A stretch of 42,917 nucleotides of DNA from DASPLX01 sp035627375 (GTDB taxonomy: Bacteria > Pseudomonadota > Gammaproteobacteria > Burkholderiales > Burkholderiaceae_D): the NCBI GenBank assembly GCA_035627375.1, contig DASPLX010000003.1:1-42917 (forward strand), written 5' to 3'. The notes beneath the pieces are model-generated. The model was given only the letters and a program-made list of their open reading frames with translations. It had not been told where the DNA came from and did not search any database. Each line of letters opens with the position of its first letter. Within the stretch, counting starts at the first letter, position 1. A program made the translations under genes and the position numbers. Shown one piece after another: positions 1 to 7,760 of the stretch.

Positions 1-22
1 TCACAAGCAGCGCCAGGGTTAA
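1..22 (+). CDS. rpmJ: 50S ribosomal protein L36, C-terminal end only (partial)
   Basis: The first bases read in frame as His-Lys-Gln-Arg-Gln-Gly followed by TAA at 20-22. This is the usual C-terminal tail of bacterial L36, the very small zinc-ribbon protein of the large subunit. rpmJ lies just upstream of rpsM in the alpha operon of many proteobacteria, so both sequence and position fit. Only about seven codons are present and the start lies outside the window. The call therefore rests on a short tail plus synteny. Confidence 0.7.
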
Positions 23-49
23 TTAACGTTATTGATCGAGGAATAACGA

Positions 50-415
50 ATGGCACGTATTGCAGGGGTGAACATCCCCAATCACCAACACACCGTTATC
101 GGCTTGACAGCGATTTATGGTATTGGCCGTCCGCGCGCGGAAGAAATCTGCGAAAAGACGGGTGTCCCGACCACCAAGAAGGTCAAGGATCTGGACGATA
201 ACGAGCTGGAAAAGCTGCGCGACGAAGTAGGCAAGTTCGTCGTCGAAGGTGACCTGCGTCGTGAAGTCTCGATGAGCATCAAGCGTCTGATGGACCTGGG
301 TTGCTATCGCGGTCTGCGTCACCGCAAGGGCCTGCCGGTCCGTGGTCAGCGTACCCGCACCAATGCACGTACCCGCAAGGGCCCGCGCAAGGCCGCGCAA
401 GCGCTGAAGAAGTAA
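50..415 (+). CDS. rpsM: 30S ribosomal protein S13
   Basis: This 121-residue protein is S13 of the small-subunit head, which contacts the large subunit and the P-site tRNA. It begins MARIAGVNIPN, as S13 does, and carries the helix-two-turn-helix region followed by GLRHRKGLPVRGQRT (about residues 87-101) and a very basic tail rich in Arg and Lys that binds 16S rRNA. Length matches the family (about 118-122). The ATG at 50 has a GAGGAA Shine-Dalgarno about 8 bases upstream and follows the rpmJ stop by 27 bases. It is the first complete gene of the alpha operon in the window. The upstream gap is too short for an elaborate S4-binding leader like that of E. coli. Confidence 0.98.
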   Translation: MARIAGVNIPNHQHTVIGLTAIYGIGRPRAEEICEKTGVPTTKKVKDLDDNELEKLRDEVGKFVVEGDLRREVSMSIKRLMDLGCYRGLRHRKGLPVRGQRTRTNARTRKGPRKAAQALKK

Positions 416-457
416 TCCAGCGCAGTTTGACTCGTAGTCGGATTCAAGGAAACTAAC

Positions 458-862
458 ATGGCAAAAGCCCAAAGTAACGCCGCAGCAGCACGCGTGCGCA
501 AGAAAGTTAAAAAGAATGTTGCCGAAGGTATCGCGCACATCCACGCGTCCTTCAACAACACCATCATCACCATTACCGACCGCCAGGGCAACGCTCTGTC
601 GTGGGCGACTTCCGGTGGTGCCGGCTTCAAGGGTTCGCGTAAGTCGACCCCGTTCGCAGCGCAGGTTGCTGCTGAAGCGGCAGGCCGTGTTGCTGTCGAA
701 TGTGGCGTGAAGAACCTGGAAGTGCGCATCAAGGGCCCGGGCCCGGGTCGCGAGTCCGCGGTTCGTGCGCTGAACAGCCTCGGCATCAAGATCACCCAGA
801 TCCAAGACGTGACACCGGTTCCGCACAACGGCTGCCGTCCGCCGAAGCGCCGTCGCATTTAA
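458..862 (+). CDS. rpsK: 30S ribosomal protein S11
   Basis: This 134-residue protein is S11, a platform protein of the small subunit near the mRNA exit site. It shows the conserved core (AHIHASFNNTIITITD, about residues 26-41), the GPGPGRESAVRAL segment (about 113-125) and the basic C-terminal PKRRRI. Its extended N-terminus is typical of proteobacteria. The ATG at 458 has AAGGAAA about 7 bases upstream. It follows rpsM by 42 bases. Unlike the tight rpsM-rpsK spacing, the gap to rpsD is 191 bases and contains a terminator-like hairpin. Confidence 0.98.
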   Translation: MAKAQSNAAAARVRKKVKKNVAEGIAHIHASFNNTIITITDRQGNALSWATSGGAGFKGSRKSTPFAAQVAAEAAGRVAVECGVKNLEVRIKGPGPGRESAVRALNSLGIKITQIQDVTPVPHNGCRPPKRRRI

Positions 863-929
863 TTTGTTGTGGGCGGAGCAACAATGCAGTAAACTCCGTC
901 CCTTCGAATTTACGTAGTAGCCGTAAGCT

Positions 930-957
930 ACCCGCCAATAACCTTGGCGGGTTTTGT
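930..957 (+). terminator. Terminator-like hairpin between rpsK and rpsD
   Basis: A perfect 9-bp stem, ACCCGCCAA (930-938) with TTGGCGGGT (944-952), encloses a 5-base loop and is followed by TTTTGT. This has the form of an intrinsic terminator or attenuator. It sits in mid-operon, so if active it would let rpsD-rpoA-rplQ be expressed at a different level from rpsM-rpsK. Confidence 0.65.
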
Positions 958-970
958 ACTTAAGACCACC

Positions 971-1053
971 GTCTGATTGCAGTGAGATCAGACTAGCGCC
1001 TGACGGGTTCATTCCGAATTCGCCTGGGGCGTCATTCAATAAAGGAAATCAAC
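971..1053 (+). promoter_or_regulatory. Structured rpsD leader, possible S4 autoregulation site
   Basis: Downstream of the hairpin at 930-957 lies a 7-bp stem, GTCTGAT (971-977) with ATCAGAC (987-993), and a possible longer pairing of TGACG (1001-1005) with CGTCA (1030-1034) just before the rpsD ribosome binding site. Primary ribosomal protein S4 represses its own operon by binding a structured mRNA in E. coli and in Bacillus. This leader is the most structured candidate in the operon. A regulatory role is inference only, and no pseudoknot was modelled. Confidence 0.3.
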
Positions 1054-1677
1054 GTGGCACGTTATATCGGACCCAAAGCCAAACTCTCCCGCCGTGAAGG
1101 CACCGACCTGTTCCTCAAGAGCGCCCGCCGCTCGCTTGATTCCAAGTGCAAGCTGGATTCGAAGCCGGGCCAGCACGGCCGCACTTCCGGCGCTCGTACG
1201 TCTGACTACGGCAACCAGCTGCGCGAAAAGCAAAAGGTCAAGCGCATCTACGGCATTCTCGAGCGCCAATTCCGCCGCTATTTCGCGGAAGCCGACCGCC
1301 GCAAGGGCAACACCGGCGAAAACCTGCTGAGCCTGCTCGAGTCGCGTCTCGACAACGTCGTCTATCGGATGGGCTTCGGCTCGACCCGCGCCGAAGCGCG
1401 CCAACTGGTCAGCCACAAGGCGTTGACGGTGAATGGTCAGGTCGTGAACATCGCTTCGTACTCCGTGAAGGCCGGCGACGTGGTCGCCGTCCGCGAAAAG
1501 GCCAAGAAGCAAGCTCGTATCGTCGAGGCATTGTCGCTGGCCGAGCAAGTCGGTTTCCCGAGCTGGGTTTCCGTCGACGCGAAGAAAATGGAAGGCACCT
1601 TCAAGTCCTTGCCGGATCGTGGCGAAATCGCCGCCGACGTCAACGAATCGCTGATCGTCGAATTGTATTCGCGTTAA
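1054..1677 (+). CDS. rpsD: 30S ribosomal protein S4
   Basis: This 207-residue protein is S4, a primary 16S rRNA-binding protein that starts assembly of the small-subunit body. In E. coli it also represses the alpha operon. The start is GTG at 1054 (ARYIGPKAKLSRR follows), preceded by AAAGGAA about 9 bases upstream. The S4 domain covers about residues 97-160 (SRLDNVVYRMGFGSTRAEAR). It has one cysteine (SKCKLDSKPGQHG) rather than the four-cysteine zinc motif, so it is the zinc-independent form. It is separated from rpsK by a hairpin and a structured leader, and from rpoA by 166 bases. Confidence 0.98.
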   Translation: MARYIGPKAKLSRREGTDLFLKSARRSLDSKCKLDSKPGQHGRTSGARTSDYGNQLREKQKVKRIYGILERQFRRYFAEADRRKGNTGENLLSLLESRLDNVVYRMGFGSTRAEARQLVSHKALTVNGQVVNIASYSVKAGDVVAVREKAKKQARIVEALSLAEQVGFPSWVSVDAKKMEGTFKSLPDRGEIAADVNESLIVELYSR

Positions 1678-1690
1678 TTTGGTCGTTCCG

Positions 1691-1736
1691 CGCGTCGAGT
1701 TTCGAGTTCCAATCGGGATAGGGCAGACTCGACGCG
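1691..1736 (+). promoter_or_regulatory. Inverted repeat in the rpsD-rpoA gap
   Basis: CGCGTCGAGT (1691-1700) is perfectly complementary to ACTCGACGCG (1727-1736) across a 26-base loop, in the 166-base gap between rpsD and rpoA. There is no T-run after it, so it is not an ordinary terminator. It could be an RNA processing site, a protein-binding leader or an operator. The function is unknown. Confidence 0.35.
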
Positions 1737-1843
1737 TTGCAGCGCCTCACAATGTCTGTGCGGTTCGCTCTGTCCCACAATAATCTGAATTTTCCATCAG
1801 CCTTATCGGTGTAACGAGCCGAGGGTATTGAAAAGGACATTCC

Positions 1844-2821
1844 ATGCAAAACAGCCTGTTGAAACCCCGTATTATTGAAGTCGAGGCACTCGGTGCCGGT
1901 CACGCCAAAGTCGTGATGGAACCGTTCGAGCGCGGCTACGGCCACACGCTCGGTAATGCCTTGCGCCGCGTATTGCTGTCCTCGATGGTGGGCTATGCCC
2001 CGACCGAAGTGACGATCGCCGGCGTCGTGCACGAGTACTCCTCGCTGGACGGCGTGCAGGAAGACGTGGTCGACATGCTGTTGAATCTGAAGGGCGTCGT
2101 CTTCAAGTTGCACAACCGCGACGAAGTCACCCTCACCTTGAAAAAGGAAGGTGAGGGTCCGGTTCTCGCCTCCGACATCGACCTGCCGCACGACGTCGAA
2201 CTGATCAATCCCGATCACGTCATCGCCAACCTGACCGCGGGCGGCAAGCTCGACATGCAGATCAAGGTCGAGAAGGGTCGCGGCTATGTGCCGGGCAACG
2301 TTCGTCGCCTCTCCGAAGACGCCAACAAGACCATCGGCCGCATCATCCTCGATGCTTCGTTCTCGCCGGTTCGCCGCGTTTCCTATGCCGTCGAATCGGC
2401 TCGCGTGGAACAGCGTACCGACCTCGACAAGCTGGTCATGAACATCGAGACCAACGGCGTGATTTCGCCGGAAGAAGCGATCCGCCAGTCGGCTCGCGTG
2501 CTGGTCGATCAGTTGAACGTGTTCGCCGCTCTGGAAGGCACCGAGGCCGCCGCCGAAGCGCCGTCCCGCGCGCCGGCCGTCGACCCGATCCTGCTGCGCC
2601 CGGTCGACGACCTCGAACTCACCGTTCGTTCCGCGAACTGCCTCAAGGCCGAGAACATCTACTATATCGGCGACCTGATCCAGCGCAGCGAAAACGAACT
2701 GCTCAAGACGCCGAACCTCGGCCGCAAGTCCCTGAACGAGATCAAGGAAGTGCTGGCATCCCGCGGTTTGACGCTGGGCATGAAGCTCGAGAACTGGCCG
2801 CCGGCCGGTCTCGAGAAGTAA
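1844..2821 (+). CDS. rpoA: DNA-directed RNA polymerase subunit alpha
   Basis: This 325-residue protein is the alpha subunit, which dimerises to scaffold beta and beta-prime. Its C-terminal domain contacts UP elements and activators. The N-terminal domain (about 1-233) shows the expected ERGYGHTLGNALRRVLLSSM segment in its first 50 residues. An Ala/Glu-rich linker (about 229-243) leads to the C-terminal domain with the DNA-contacting RSANCLKAE helix and PNLGRKSLNEIKE. Length is typical (about 325-329). The ATG at 1844 is preceded by AAAAGGA. A 129-base gap with a perfect hairpin follows before rplQ. Confidence 0.98.
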   Translation: MQNSLLKPRIIEVEALGAGHAKVVMEPFERGYGHTLGNALRRVLLSSMVGYAPTEVTIAGVVHEYSSLDGVQEDVVDMLLNLKGVVFKLHNRDEVTLTLKKEGEGPVLASDIDLPHDVELINPDHVIANLTAGGKLDMQIKVEKGRGYVPGNVRRLSEDANKTIGRIILDASFSPVRRVSYAVESARVEQRTDLDKLVMNIETNGVISPEEAIRQSARVLVDQLNVFAALEGTEAAAEAPSRAPAVDPILLRPVDDLELTVRSANCLKAENIYYIGDLIQRSENELLKTPNLGRKSLNEIKEVLASRGLTLGMKLENWPPAGLEK

Positions 2822-2828
2822 TCGGTCT

Positions 2829-2858
2829 GGGAAGCAGGCCCCGGTCTGCTTCCCGTTT
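2829..2858 (+). terminator. Hairpin between rpoA and rplQ (weak terminator or processing site)
   Basis: GGGAAGCAG (2829-2837) pairs perfectly with CTGCTTCCC (2846-2854) around an 8-base loop, and is followed only by GTTTATG. The stem is strong but the T-run is poor. Partial attenuation or RNase processing is more likely than full termination. Confidence 0.4.
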
Positions 2859-2950
2859 ATGTATTCAATCCCTATTCACCGGCCCGCGATTGCGTTAGTC
2901 GCGAAATCGATAGAAGAGCTGGATCTAAAACTCGTTAGAAAGGAAATACC

Positions 2951-3349
2951 ATGCGTCACCGTCACGGCCTCCGTAAGCTGAATCGCACTTCGTCGCATCG
3001 CCTCGCGATGCTGCGCAACATGACCGTTTCCCTGCTGCGCCACGAAGCCATCAAGACCACGCTGCCGAAGGCAAAGGAACTGCGTCGCGTCGTCGAGCCG
3101 ATCATCACCCTCGGCAAGACCGATTCCTTGGCCAACAAGCGCCTCGCTTTCTCGCGTCTGCGCGACCGCGAAATCGTCGTCAAGCTGTTTGCCGAAATCG
3201 GTCCGCGCTATGCCGCTCGCAATGGCGGTTATCTGCGCATCCTGAAGATGGGCTTCCGTCAAGGCGACAATGCGCCGATGGCCTTCGTCGAACTGGTCGA
3301 CCGTCCGGAAGTCACCGAAGCAGTCGACGTCGAAGCCGCGGCAGAGTAA
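2951..3349 (+). CDS. rplQ: 50S ribosomal protein L17
   Basis: This 132-residue protein is L17 of the large subunit, near the peptide exit tunnel. It begins MRHRHGLRKLNRTSSHR and continues with MLRNMTVSLLRHEAIKTTLPKAKELRR split over about residues 18-45, the diagnostic L17 core. A short acidic tail (VDVEAAAE) replaces the longer tails seen in some phyla. The ATG at 2951 has AAAGGAAA upstream. It is the last gene of the alpha operon, and a good intrinsic terminator follows 23 bases after its stop. Confidence 0.98.
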   Translation: MRHRHGLRKLNRTSSHRLAMLRNMTVSLLRHEAIKTTLPKAKELRRVVEPIITLGKTDSLANKRLAFSRLRDREIVVKLFAEIGPRYAARNGGYLRILKMGFRQGDNAPMAFVELVDRPEVTEAVDVEAAAE

Positions 3350-3372
3350 GCATCGGCATTCACGTAGCACGC

Positions 3373-3403
3373 AAAGCCAGGCATTGCCTGGCTTTTGTTT
3401 TTT
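3373..3403 (+). terminator. Intrinsic terminator of the alpha operon
   Basis: AAGCCAGGC (3374-3382) pairs with GCCTGGCTT (3386-3394) around a 3-base loop, and is followed by TTGTTTTTT. This is a classic rho-independent terminator just after rplQ. Confidence 0.9.
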
Positions 3404-3533
3404 GGACTCCGGCCGCCTTGGCATTGCTTGCTGCGCAAGTCGATCCGCGCGGAAACCCTGATTTGCGCCGGAAGGCAATGAGCTTCCCTCGCCTGTGGCA
3501 ACATAAGCGCTTCTTCGAAGAGGGGGAGTTCGA

Positions 3534-4466
3534 ATGTCCGAATCCGTCATTCTATCCGTCGCCGGTCTGCGCAAGTCTTATGGAGAGAAAGACGCCAGGC
3601 ATACGGTGATCGATGGCTTGTCGTTCGCCCTAAGACGTGGCGAATGCTATGGCTTGCTCGGTCCGAACGGCGCCGGCAAGACGACGACCCTGCGCTTGTG
3701 TCTCGGCTTGACCGCGCCCGATAGCGGCGACATCCGTCTCGTAGGCAAAGAGATTCCCGTACAGGCGCGCATCGCACGAGCACGCATCGGCGTGGTTCCG
3801 CAGGCCGACAATCTAGATCCCGACTTCACCGTCACCGAAAACTTGTTGGTGTACGGACGTTATTTCGGCATGGCGGACGCCGAGATCCGTTCCCGCATTC
3901 CGCAATTGCTCGAATTCGCCAACCTGACGGCGAAGAAGGATGCGCATATCGGCGAGTTGTCGGGCGGGATGAAACGGCGCCTGACGCTTGCACGCGCCCT
4001 GATCAACGATCCCGATCTGATCTTCATGGATGAGCCGACCACCGGCCTCGACCCCCAGGCGCGTCACATGATCTGGGAGCGGTTGAAGGCGCTCCTCAAC
4101 GACGGCAAGACCATCTTCCTGACCACGCATTTCATGGACGAGGCGGAGCGTCTCTGTGATCGCTTGGCCGTCATCGATCATGGGCGCATGATCGCCGAAG
4201 GTTCGCCGCGCGACTTGATCGCCCGCCACATCGAAGCCGAGGTCGTCGAAGTCTATGGCGACAATGCCTTGGCATGGGGCCAATCCGTCGGACGCGACCG
4301 GGTGGCGCGCATCGAGACGAGCGGCGAGACGGTGTTTTGCTATACCAACGACGCCAAGCCTCTGCTCGAGGCCTTGCATGCAACCGACGGTGTACGCTAT
4401 TTGCATCGTCCGGCGAATCTCGAAGACTTGTTCCTGAAACTGACCGGCCGCGAGATGCGGGATTGA
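3534..4466 (+). CDS. ABC transporter ATP-binding protein, NodI/DrrA type
   Basis: This 310-residue protein is the ATPase of an ABC-2 exporter. It carries Walker A GPNGAGKT (43-50), the Q-loop region near VVPQ (87-90), the signature LSGGM (142-146), Walker B LIFMDE (162-167) and the switch histidine (H199) in TTHFMDEAE. The C-terminal extension after about residue 220 is typical of NodI and DrrA relatives. The ATG at 3534 follows a GGGGGAG ribosome binding site. The permease gene starts 13 bases downstream, so the two form one transporter. The closest named family is NodI, the lipo-chito-oligosaccharide exporter ATPase of rhizobia. Betaproteobacteria carry non-symbiotic homologues, so the substrate here is unknown and no nod symbol is given. 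Confidence 0.9.
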   Translation: MSESVILSVAGLRKSYGEKDARHTVIDGLSFALRRGECYGLLGPNGAGKTTTLRLCLGLTAPDSGDIRLVGKEIPVQARIARARIGVVPQADNLDPDFTVTENLLVYGRYFGMADAEIRSRIPQLLEFANLTAKKDAHIGELSGGMKRRLTLARALINDPDLIFMDEPTTGLDPQARHMIWERLKALLNDGKTIFLTTHFMDEAERLCDRLAVIDHGRMIAEGSPRDLIARHIEAEVVEVYGDNALAWGQSVGRDRVARIETSGETVFCYTNDAKPLLEALHATDGVRYLHRPANLEDLFLKLTGREMRD

Positions 4467-4479
4467 GGAGGAACGGACG

Positions 4480-5277
4480 ATGAATACGACGCATACCGTA
4501 TCGCAATTCGCGCCACCGCAATTTTCCTTGCGCTTCGTGCCGGTCTGGCGGCGCAATTTCCTGGTCTGGCGCAAGCTTGCGGTCGCTAGCATTCTCGGCA
4601 ACATCGCCGAACCGCTGATCACCCTGATCGCGTTCGGCTATGGCCTCGGCAGCTTGATTCGGCAAGTCGACGGCATTCCCTATATCGAATATCTGGCATC
4701 GGGCTCGATTTGCATGTCGATCATGATGGCGTCCTCCTTCGAGGCGCTGTACTCGGCCTTCTCGCGCATGCATGTGCAGAAGACCTGGGATGCTTTGATG
4801 AATGCCCCGCTTGCGCTCGATGATGTGATCCTCGCCGAAATGCTGTGGGCAGCGACCAAGGCCTTGATGTCCGGACTGGCCATTCTAGGCGTGATGTTCG
4901 CGCTCGGCATTGGCCTGCATCCGCAGACGCTATTGGTCATTCCAGTGCTATTCCTGATCGGGATGACCTTCGCCTCGATCGGTTTGGTGATGAATGCGTT
5001 GGCGCGCGGCTACGACTTTTTCACGTATTACTTCACGCTATTGTTGACGCCGATGATGTTCGTGTCCGGCGTATATTTCCCGACGGCGCAATTGCCGGAC
5101 TGGCTACAGGCGATTACGCCTTGGCTGCCGCTGGGCGCCGCAGTCGATCTGGTGCGCCCGCTGATCCTGGGCGGATGGCCGCGCCAGCCGGTCTTTGATA
5201 TCGCCGTGCTGACGATGTATTGTGTGGCCGGATTCTACTTCGCGACCGTCATGACGCGCCGTCGCCTGTTGAAATAA
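4480..5277 (+). CDS. ABC-2 type transporter permease, NodJ type
   Basis: This 265-residue inner-membrane protein has about six predicted hydrophobic segments, including PLITLIAFGYGLGSLI (about 47-62), a long stretch at about 128-172 and a final segment ending VAGFYFATVMTRRRLLK. The order and spacing fit the ABC2_membrane/NodJ family (about 260 residues). The ATG at 4480 has GAGGAGGAA upstream. It partners with the preceding ATPase, and together they should make a homodimeric exporter. The transported molecule cannot be told from sequence. cutA follows almost immediately but is probably not functionally related. Confidence 0.9.
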   Translation: MNTTHTVSQFAPPQFSLRFVPVWRRNFLVWRKLAVASILGNIAEPLITLIAFGYGLGSLIRQVDGIPYIEYLASGSICMSIMMASSFEALYSAFSRMHVQKTWDALMNAPLALDDVILAEMLWAATKALMSGLAILGVMFALGIGLHPQTLLVIPVLFLIGMTFASIGLVMNALARGYDFFTYYFTLLLTPMMFVSGVYFPTAQLPDWLQAITPWLPLGAAVDLVRPLILGGWPRQPVFDIAVLTMYCVAGFYFATVMTRRRLLK

Positions 5278-5301
5278 ATCGTGTACACTTCGGATTCTGA
5301 A

Positions 5302-5634
5302 ATGTCAGATGAGATTCTTGTAATTACCAACGTTCCCGACGCGGCGCATGCCCAGGCTATCGCGCGCTTGCTGGTGGAGCGACGCTTGGCCGCCTGTGTC
5401 AATATTTTGCCGGCGGTACAATCCGTGTATCAGTGGCAGGGCGCGGTGGAAGAGGCGAGCGAAGTGACTTTGCTCATCAAGACCGTGATGGCGCGGTATG
5501 CCGAGCTCGAAGCGGCGATCAAGGGGGCGCATCCTTACCAGGTGCCCGAGATCGTCGCGCTTCCGATCGCGGCCGGTTTGCCGGCATACCTGAATTGGAT
5601 CGCACAAGAGACGAAGAAAGATGTGCATGGATAA
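5302..5634 (+). CDS. cutA: Divalent-cation tolerance protein CutA
   Basis: This 110-residue protein is a small trimeric ferredoxin-like-fold protein linked to copper and divalent cation tolerance; its precise molecular role is still debated. It shows the family features VPDAAHAQAIARLLVERRLAAC near the N-terminus, then VYQWQGAVEEASEVTLLIKT and HPYQVPEIVALP. An in-frame GTG at 5281 would add seven residues. The ATG at 5302 gives the normal family length and start (MSDEILVITNVP), so it is preferred, although neither start has a clear ribosome binding site. The 3' end overlaps the start of dsbD by 14 bases, and cutA-dsbD adjacency is common in proteobacteria. Confidence 0.92.
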   Translation: MSDEILVITNVPDAAHAQAIARLLVERRLAACVNILPAVQSVYQWQGAVEEASEVTLLIKTVMARYAELEAAIKGAHPYQVPEIVALPIAAGLPAYLNWIAQETKKDVHG

Positions 5635-7612
5635 GAAATTCAACGTAATTTTCCCCGGCGGGGCGGGGTTCGAGGCCGACTCGCGGATTCCTGACGCCGA
5701 CCGCGTCTGGCATCTCCGGTTCGTGCTGGCGATGTTGTTCACCCTGCTGATCATGGCCCTGGCCGTCGCGCTGCCGGCCGCGCGCGCGGCGGATGATTTT
5801 CTGGAACCGGAGCAGGCGTTCAAGTTCTCGGCGAAGATGCTCGACGCCAAGACCGTCGCCGTCACCTATGCCATCGCCGACGGTTACTACATGTATCGCG
5901 AGCGTTTCCAGTTCGCGGCGGCAGGCGCGAAACTCGGAACGCCGGTTTTCCCGGCCGGCAAAGTGAAGTTCGACGAGACCTTCCAGAAGGAGGTCGAGAC
6001 TTACGCCCATAGCGTGACGATCAAGATTCCGGTGGAGGCGAACGCGCCTTTCGTCTTGAAATCGACCGGCCAAGGCTGTGCGGACAAGGGATTGTGTTAT
6101 GCGCCGATGGAGTCCGAGGCGAAACTCAACCCCGGCAGCGGAGGAGGCGGTTTGCTCGGCGCGGTGCAAGGCGCCAAGGAAGGCAACTCCAGCAGGGTAT
6201 TGACGCCGCCGGATTCACCGGCCGCATCGAAAGCAGCGGCGTCCGCCGCAACGGTCGTCGCCGTACCCGATCCGAACGCCGGCATCGCGCCTGCGTCGCT
6301 TTCCGCCGTCGTGCCGGTCGCCGCCCAGCCGGCCGCTTCCGCTGACTCCGACATGGGAGAAATCGAAGCATCACTGAAAAGCGGCAGGTTGATCGTCATC
6401 GTTCCATTGTTCCTGTTGCTCGGCCTGGGCCTTTCGTTCACGCCTTGCGTGCTGCCGATGGTGCCTATCCTGTCTTCCATCATCGTCGGCGAAGGCGCCG
6501 AGGTACGGCGCCGGCGCGGCTTCATCCTGTCCGCGACCTATGCTCTCGGCATGGCGATCGTCTACACGGCACTCGGCGTCGCCGCGGGCCTGATCGGCGA
6601 AGGCTTGTCCGCCGCCCTGCAAAATCCCTGGGTACTCGGCGCGTTCGGCATTCTGATGGTGGTGCTGGCATTGTCGATGTTCGACGTCTATCAACTGCAA
6701 ATGCCGGCCGCGTTGCAGTCGAGGTTGAGCAGTGCCTCCGACAAGCAGGCGCGCGGCAAGCTGCTTGGCGTGTTTGCGATGGGGGCGATTTCCGCCTTGA
6801 TCGTCGGGCCGTGCGTCGCGGCACCGTTGGCGGGAGCGCTGGTGTATATCAGCCAGACGCGCGATGTGTTCATCGGCGGCAGCGCGTTGTTTTCGATGGC
6901 GGTCGGCATGAGCGTGCCGCTTCTGCTGGTCGGCTTATCGGCCGGTTCCCTGTTGCCGCGCGCCGGCATGTGGATGGAATCGGTCAAGCAGTTCTTCGGC
7001 GTGCTGATGCTGGCGATGGCGCTTTGGCTCGTATCGCCGGTGCTGCCGGCGGCGCTGCAGATGATCGGCTGGTCGGCGCTGGGCCTCGGTTACGGCGCTT
7101 ACCTGCTGTGGCACCAGCGTCTCGGTTGGATCGCCAAGGCCGTCGGCCTGGCTTTTGCCGTTCTTGGCGCGGTGCAGTTGGCCGGCGTCGCGACCGGCGG
7201 GCGCGACGCGCTGGCGCCGCTCGCGCATCTTGGCGGCGGTCAGGCGCGGCACGTCGAATTCAAGCGCATCAAGTCGACCGCGGATCTCGATGCGGTGCTC
7301 GCCAATACCGGCGGCAAGCCGGTTCTGCTCGATTTCTACGCCGACTGGTGCGTCTCGTGCAAGGAAATGGAAAAGCTGACCTTCACCGATCCGCGCGTGC
7401 GCCAGCGGTTCGCCGGCATGGTGCTGATACAGGCCGATGTCACTGCCAACGATGCCGACGACAAGGCGCTCCTCAAGCGCTTCAACCTGTTCGGTCCGCC
7501 CGGCATCATCCTGTTCGACCAGGCGGGACGGGAAATCCCGGGAGGCCGGGTGATCGGTTACCAGGATGCGGACAAATTCCTGCGCTCGCTGTCGGTCGTG
7601 AAGGCCTCGTGA
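5621..7612 (+). CDS. dsbD: Thiol:disulfide interchange protein DsbD
   Basis: This 663-residue protein moves electrons from cytoplasmic thioredoxin across the inner membrane to periplasmic thiol proteins such as DsbC and cytochrome c maturation factors. Three parts are visible. A periplasmic alpha domain has the Cys153/Cys159 pair (CADKGLC). A central eight-helix membrane domain carries Cys276 in FTPCVLPMVP and Cys398 in GPCVAAPLAG. A C-terminal thioredoxin-like domain has WCVSC (Cys577/Cys580). All six catalytic cysteines are present. A signal peptide probably ends at about residue 56 (ARA-AD). About 30 hydrophilic residues precede it, so the true start may lie further downstream than the ATG at 5621. 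The alpha domain is joined to the membrane part by a long Ala/Ser/Pro-rich linker (about 180-245). Confidence 0.95.
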   Translation: MCMDKKFNVIFPGGAGFEADSRIPDADRVWHLRFVLAMLFTLLIMALAVALPAARAADDFLEPEQAFKFSAKMLDAKTVAVTYAIADGYYMYRERFQFAAAGAKLGTPVFPAGKVKFDETFQKEVETYAHSVTIKIPVEANAPFVLKSTGQGCADKGLCYAPMESEAKLNPGSGGGGLLGAVQGAKEGNSSRVLTPPDSPAASKAAASAATVVAVPDPNAGIAPASLSAVVPVAAQPAASADSDMGEIEASLKSGRLIVIVPLFLLLGLGLSFTPCVLPMVPILSSIIVGEGAEVRRRRGFILSATYALGMAIVYTALGVAAGLIGEGLSAALQNPWVLGAFGILMVVLALSMFDVYQLQMPAALQSRLSSASDKQARGKLLGVFAMGAISALIVGPCVAAPLAGALVYISQTRDVFIGGSALFSMAVGMSVPLLLVGLSAGSLLPRAGMWMESVKQFFGVLMLAMALWLVSPVLPAALQMIGWSALGLGYGAYLLWHQRLGWIAKAVGLAFAVLGAVQLAGVATGGRDALAPLAHLGGGQARHVEFKRIKSTADLDAVLANTGGKPVLLDFYADWCVSCKEMEKLTFTDPRVRQRFAGMVLIQADVTANDADDKALLKRFNLFGPPGIILFDQAGREIPGGRVIGYQDADKFLRSLSVVKAS

Positions 7613-7634
7613 CGGAGCTTTGATGAGTAGCAAG

Positions 7635-7657
7635 GCATGCCGGCGTTTTCGGCATGC
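7635..7657 (+). terminator. Hairpin after dsbD
   Basis: GCATGCCG (7635-7642) pairs with CGGCATGC (7650-7657) around a 7-base loop, just after the dsbD stop. No T-run follows, so intrinsic termination is doubtful. Confidence 0.35.
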
Positions 7658-7760
7658 TAATACGCAAACGCATATAAGAATCCAACTTTTCTATCGTTGG
7701 ATTTGCTGCGGGTTGCGCTTATTTTTCCATTCCGTATTCACGCTTTTCAAGGAGGATAAA

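Noticed and set aside
3534..5277. Reading the ABC transporter pair as symbiotic nodI and nodJ
   Set aside because: No nodulation genes are present, and non-symbiotic homologues are common in betaproteobacteria. Only the family type is called.
7613..7760. An OxyR site in the peroxiredoxin leader
   Set aside because: ATAAG and CTAT half-like pieces occur, but spacing and repeats do not fit the four-element OxyR pattern.
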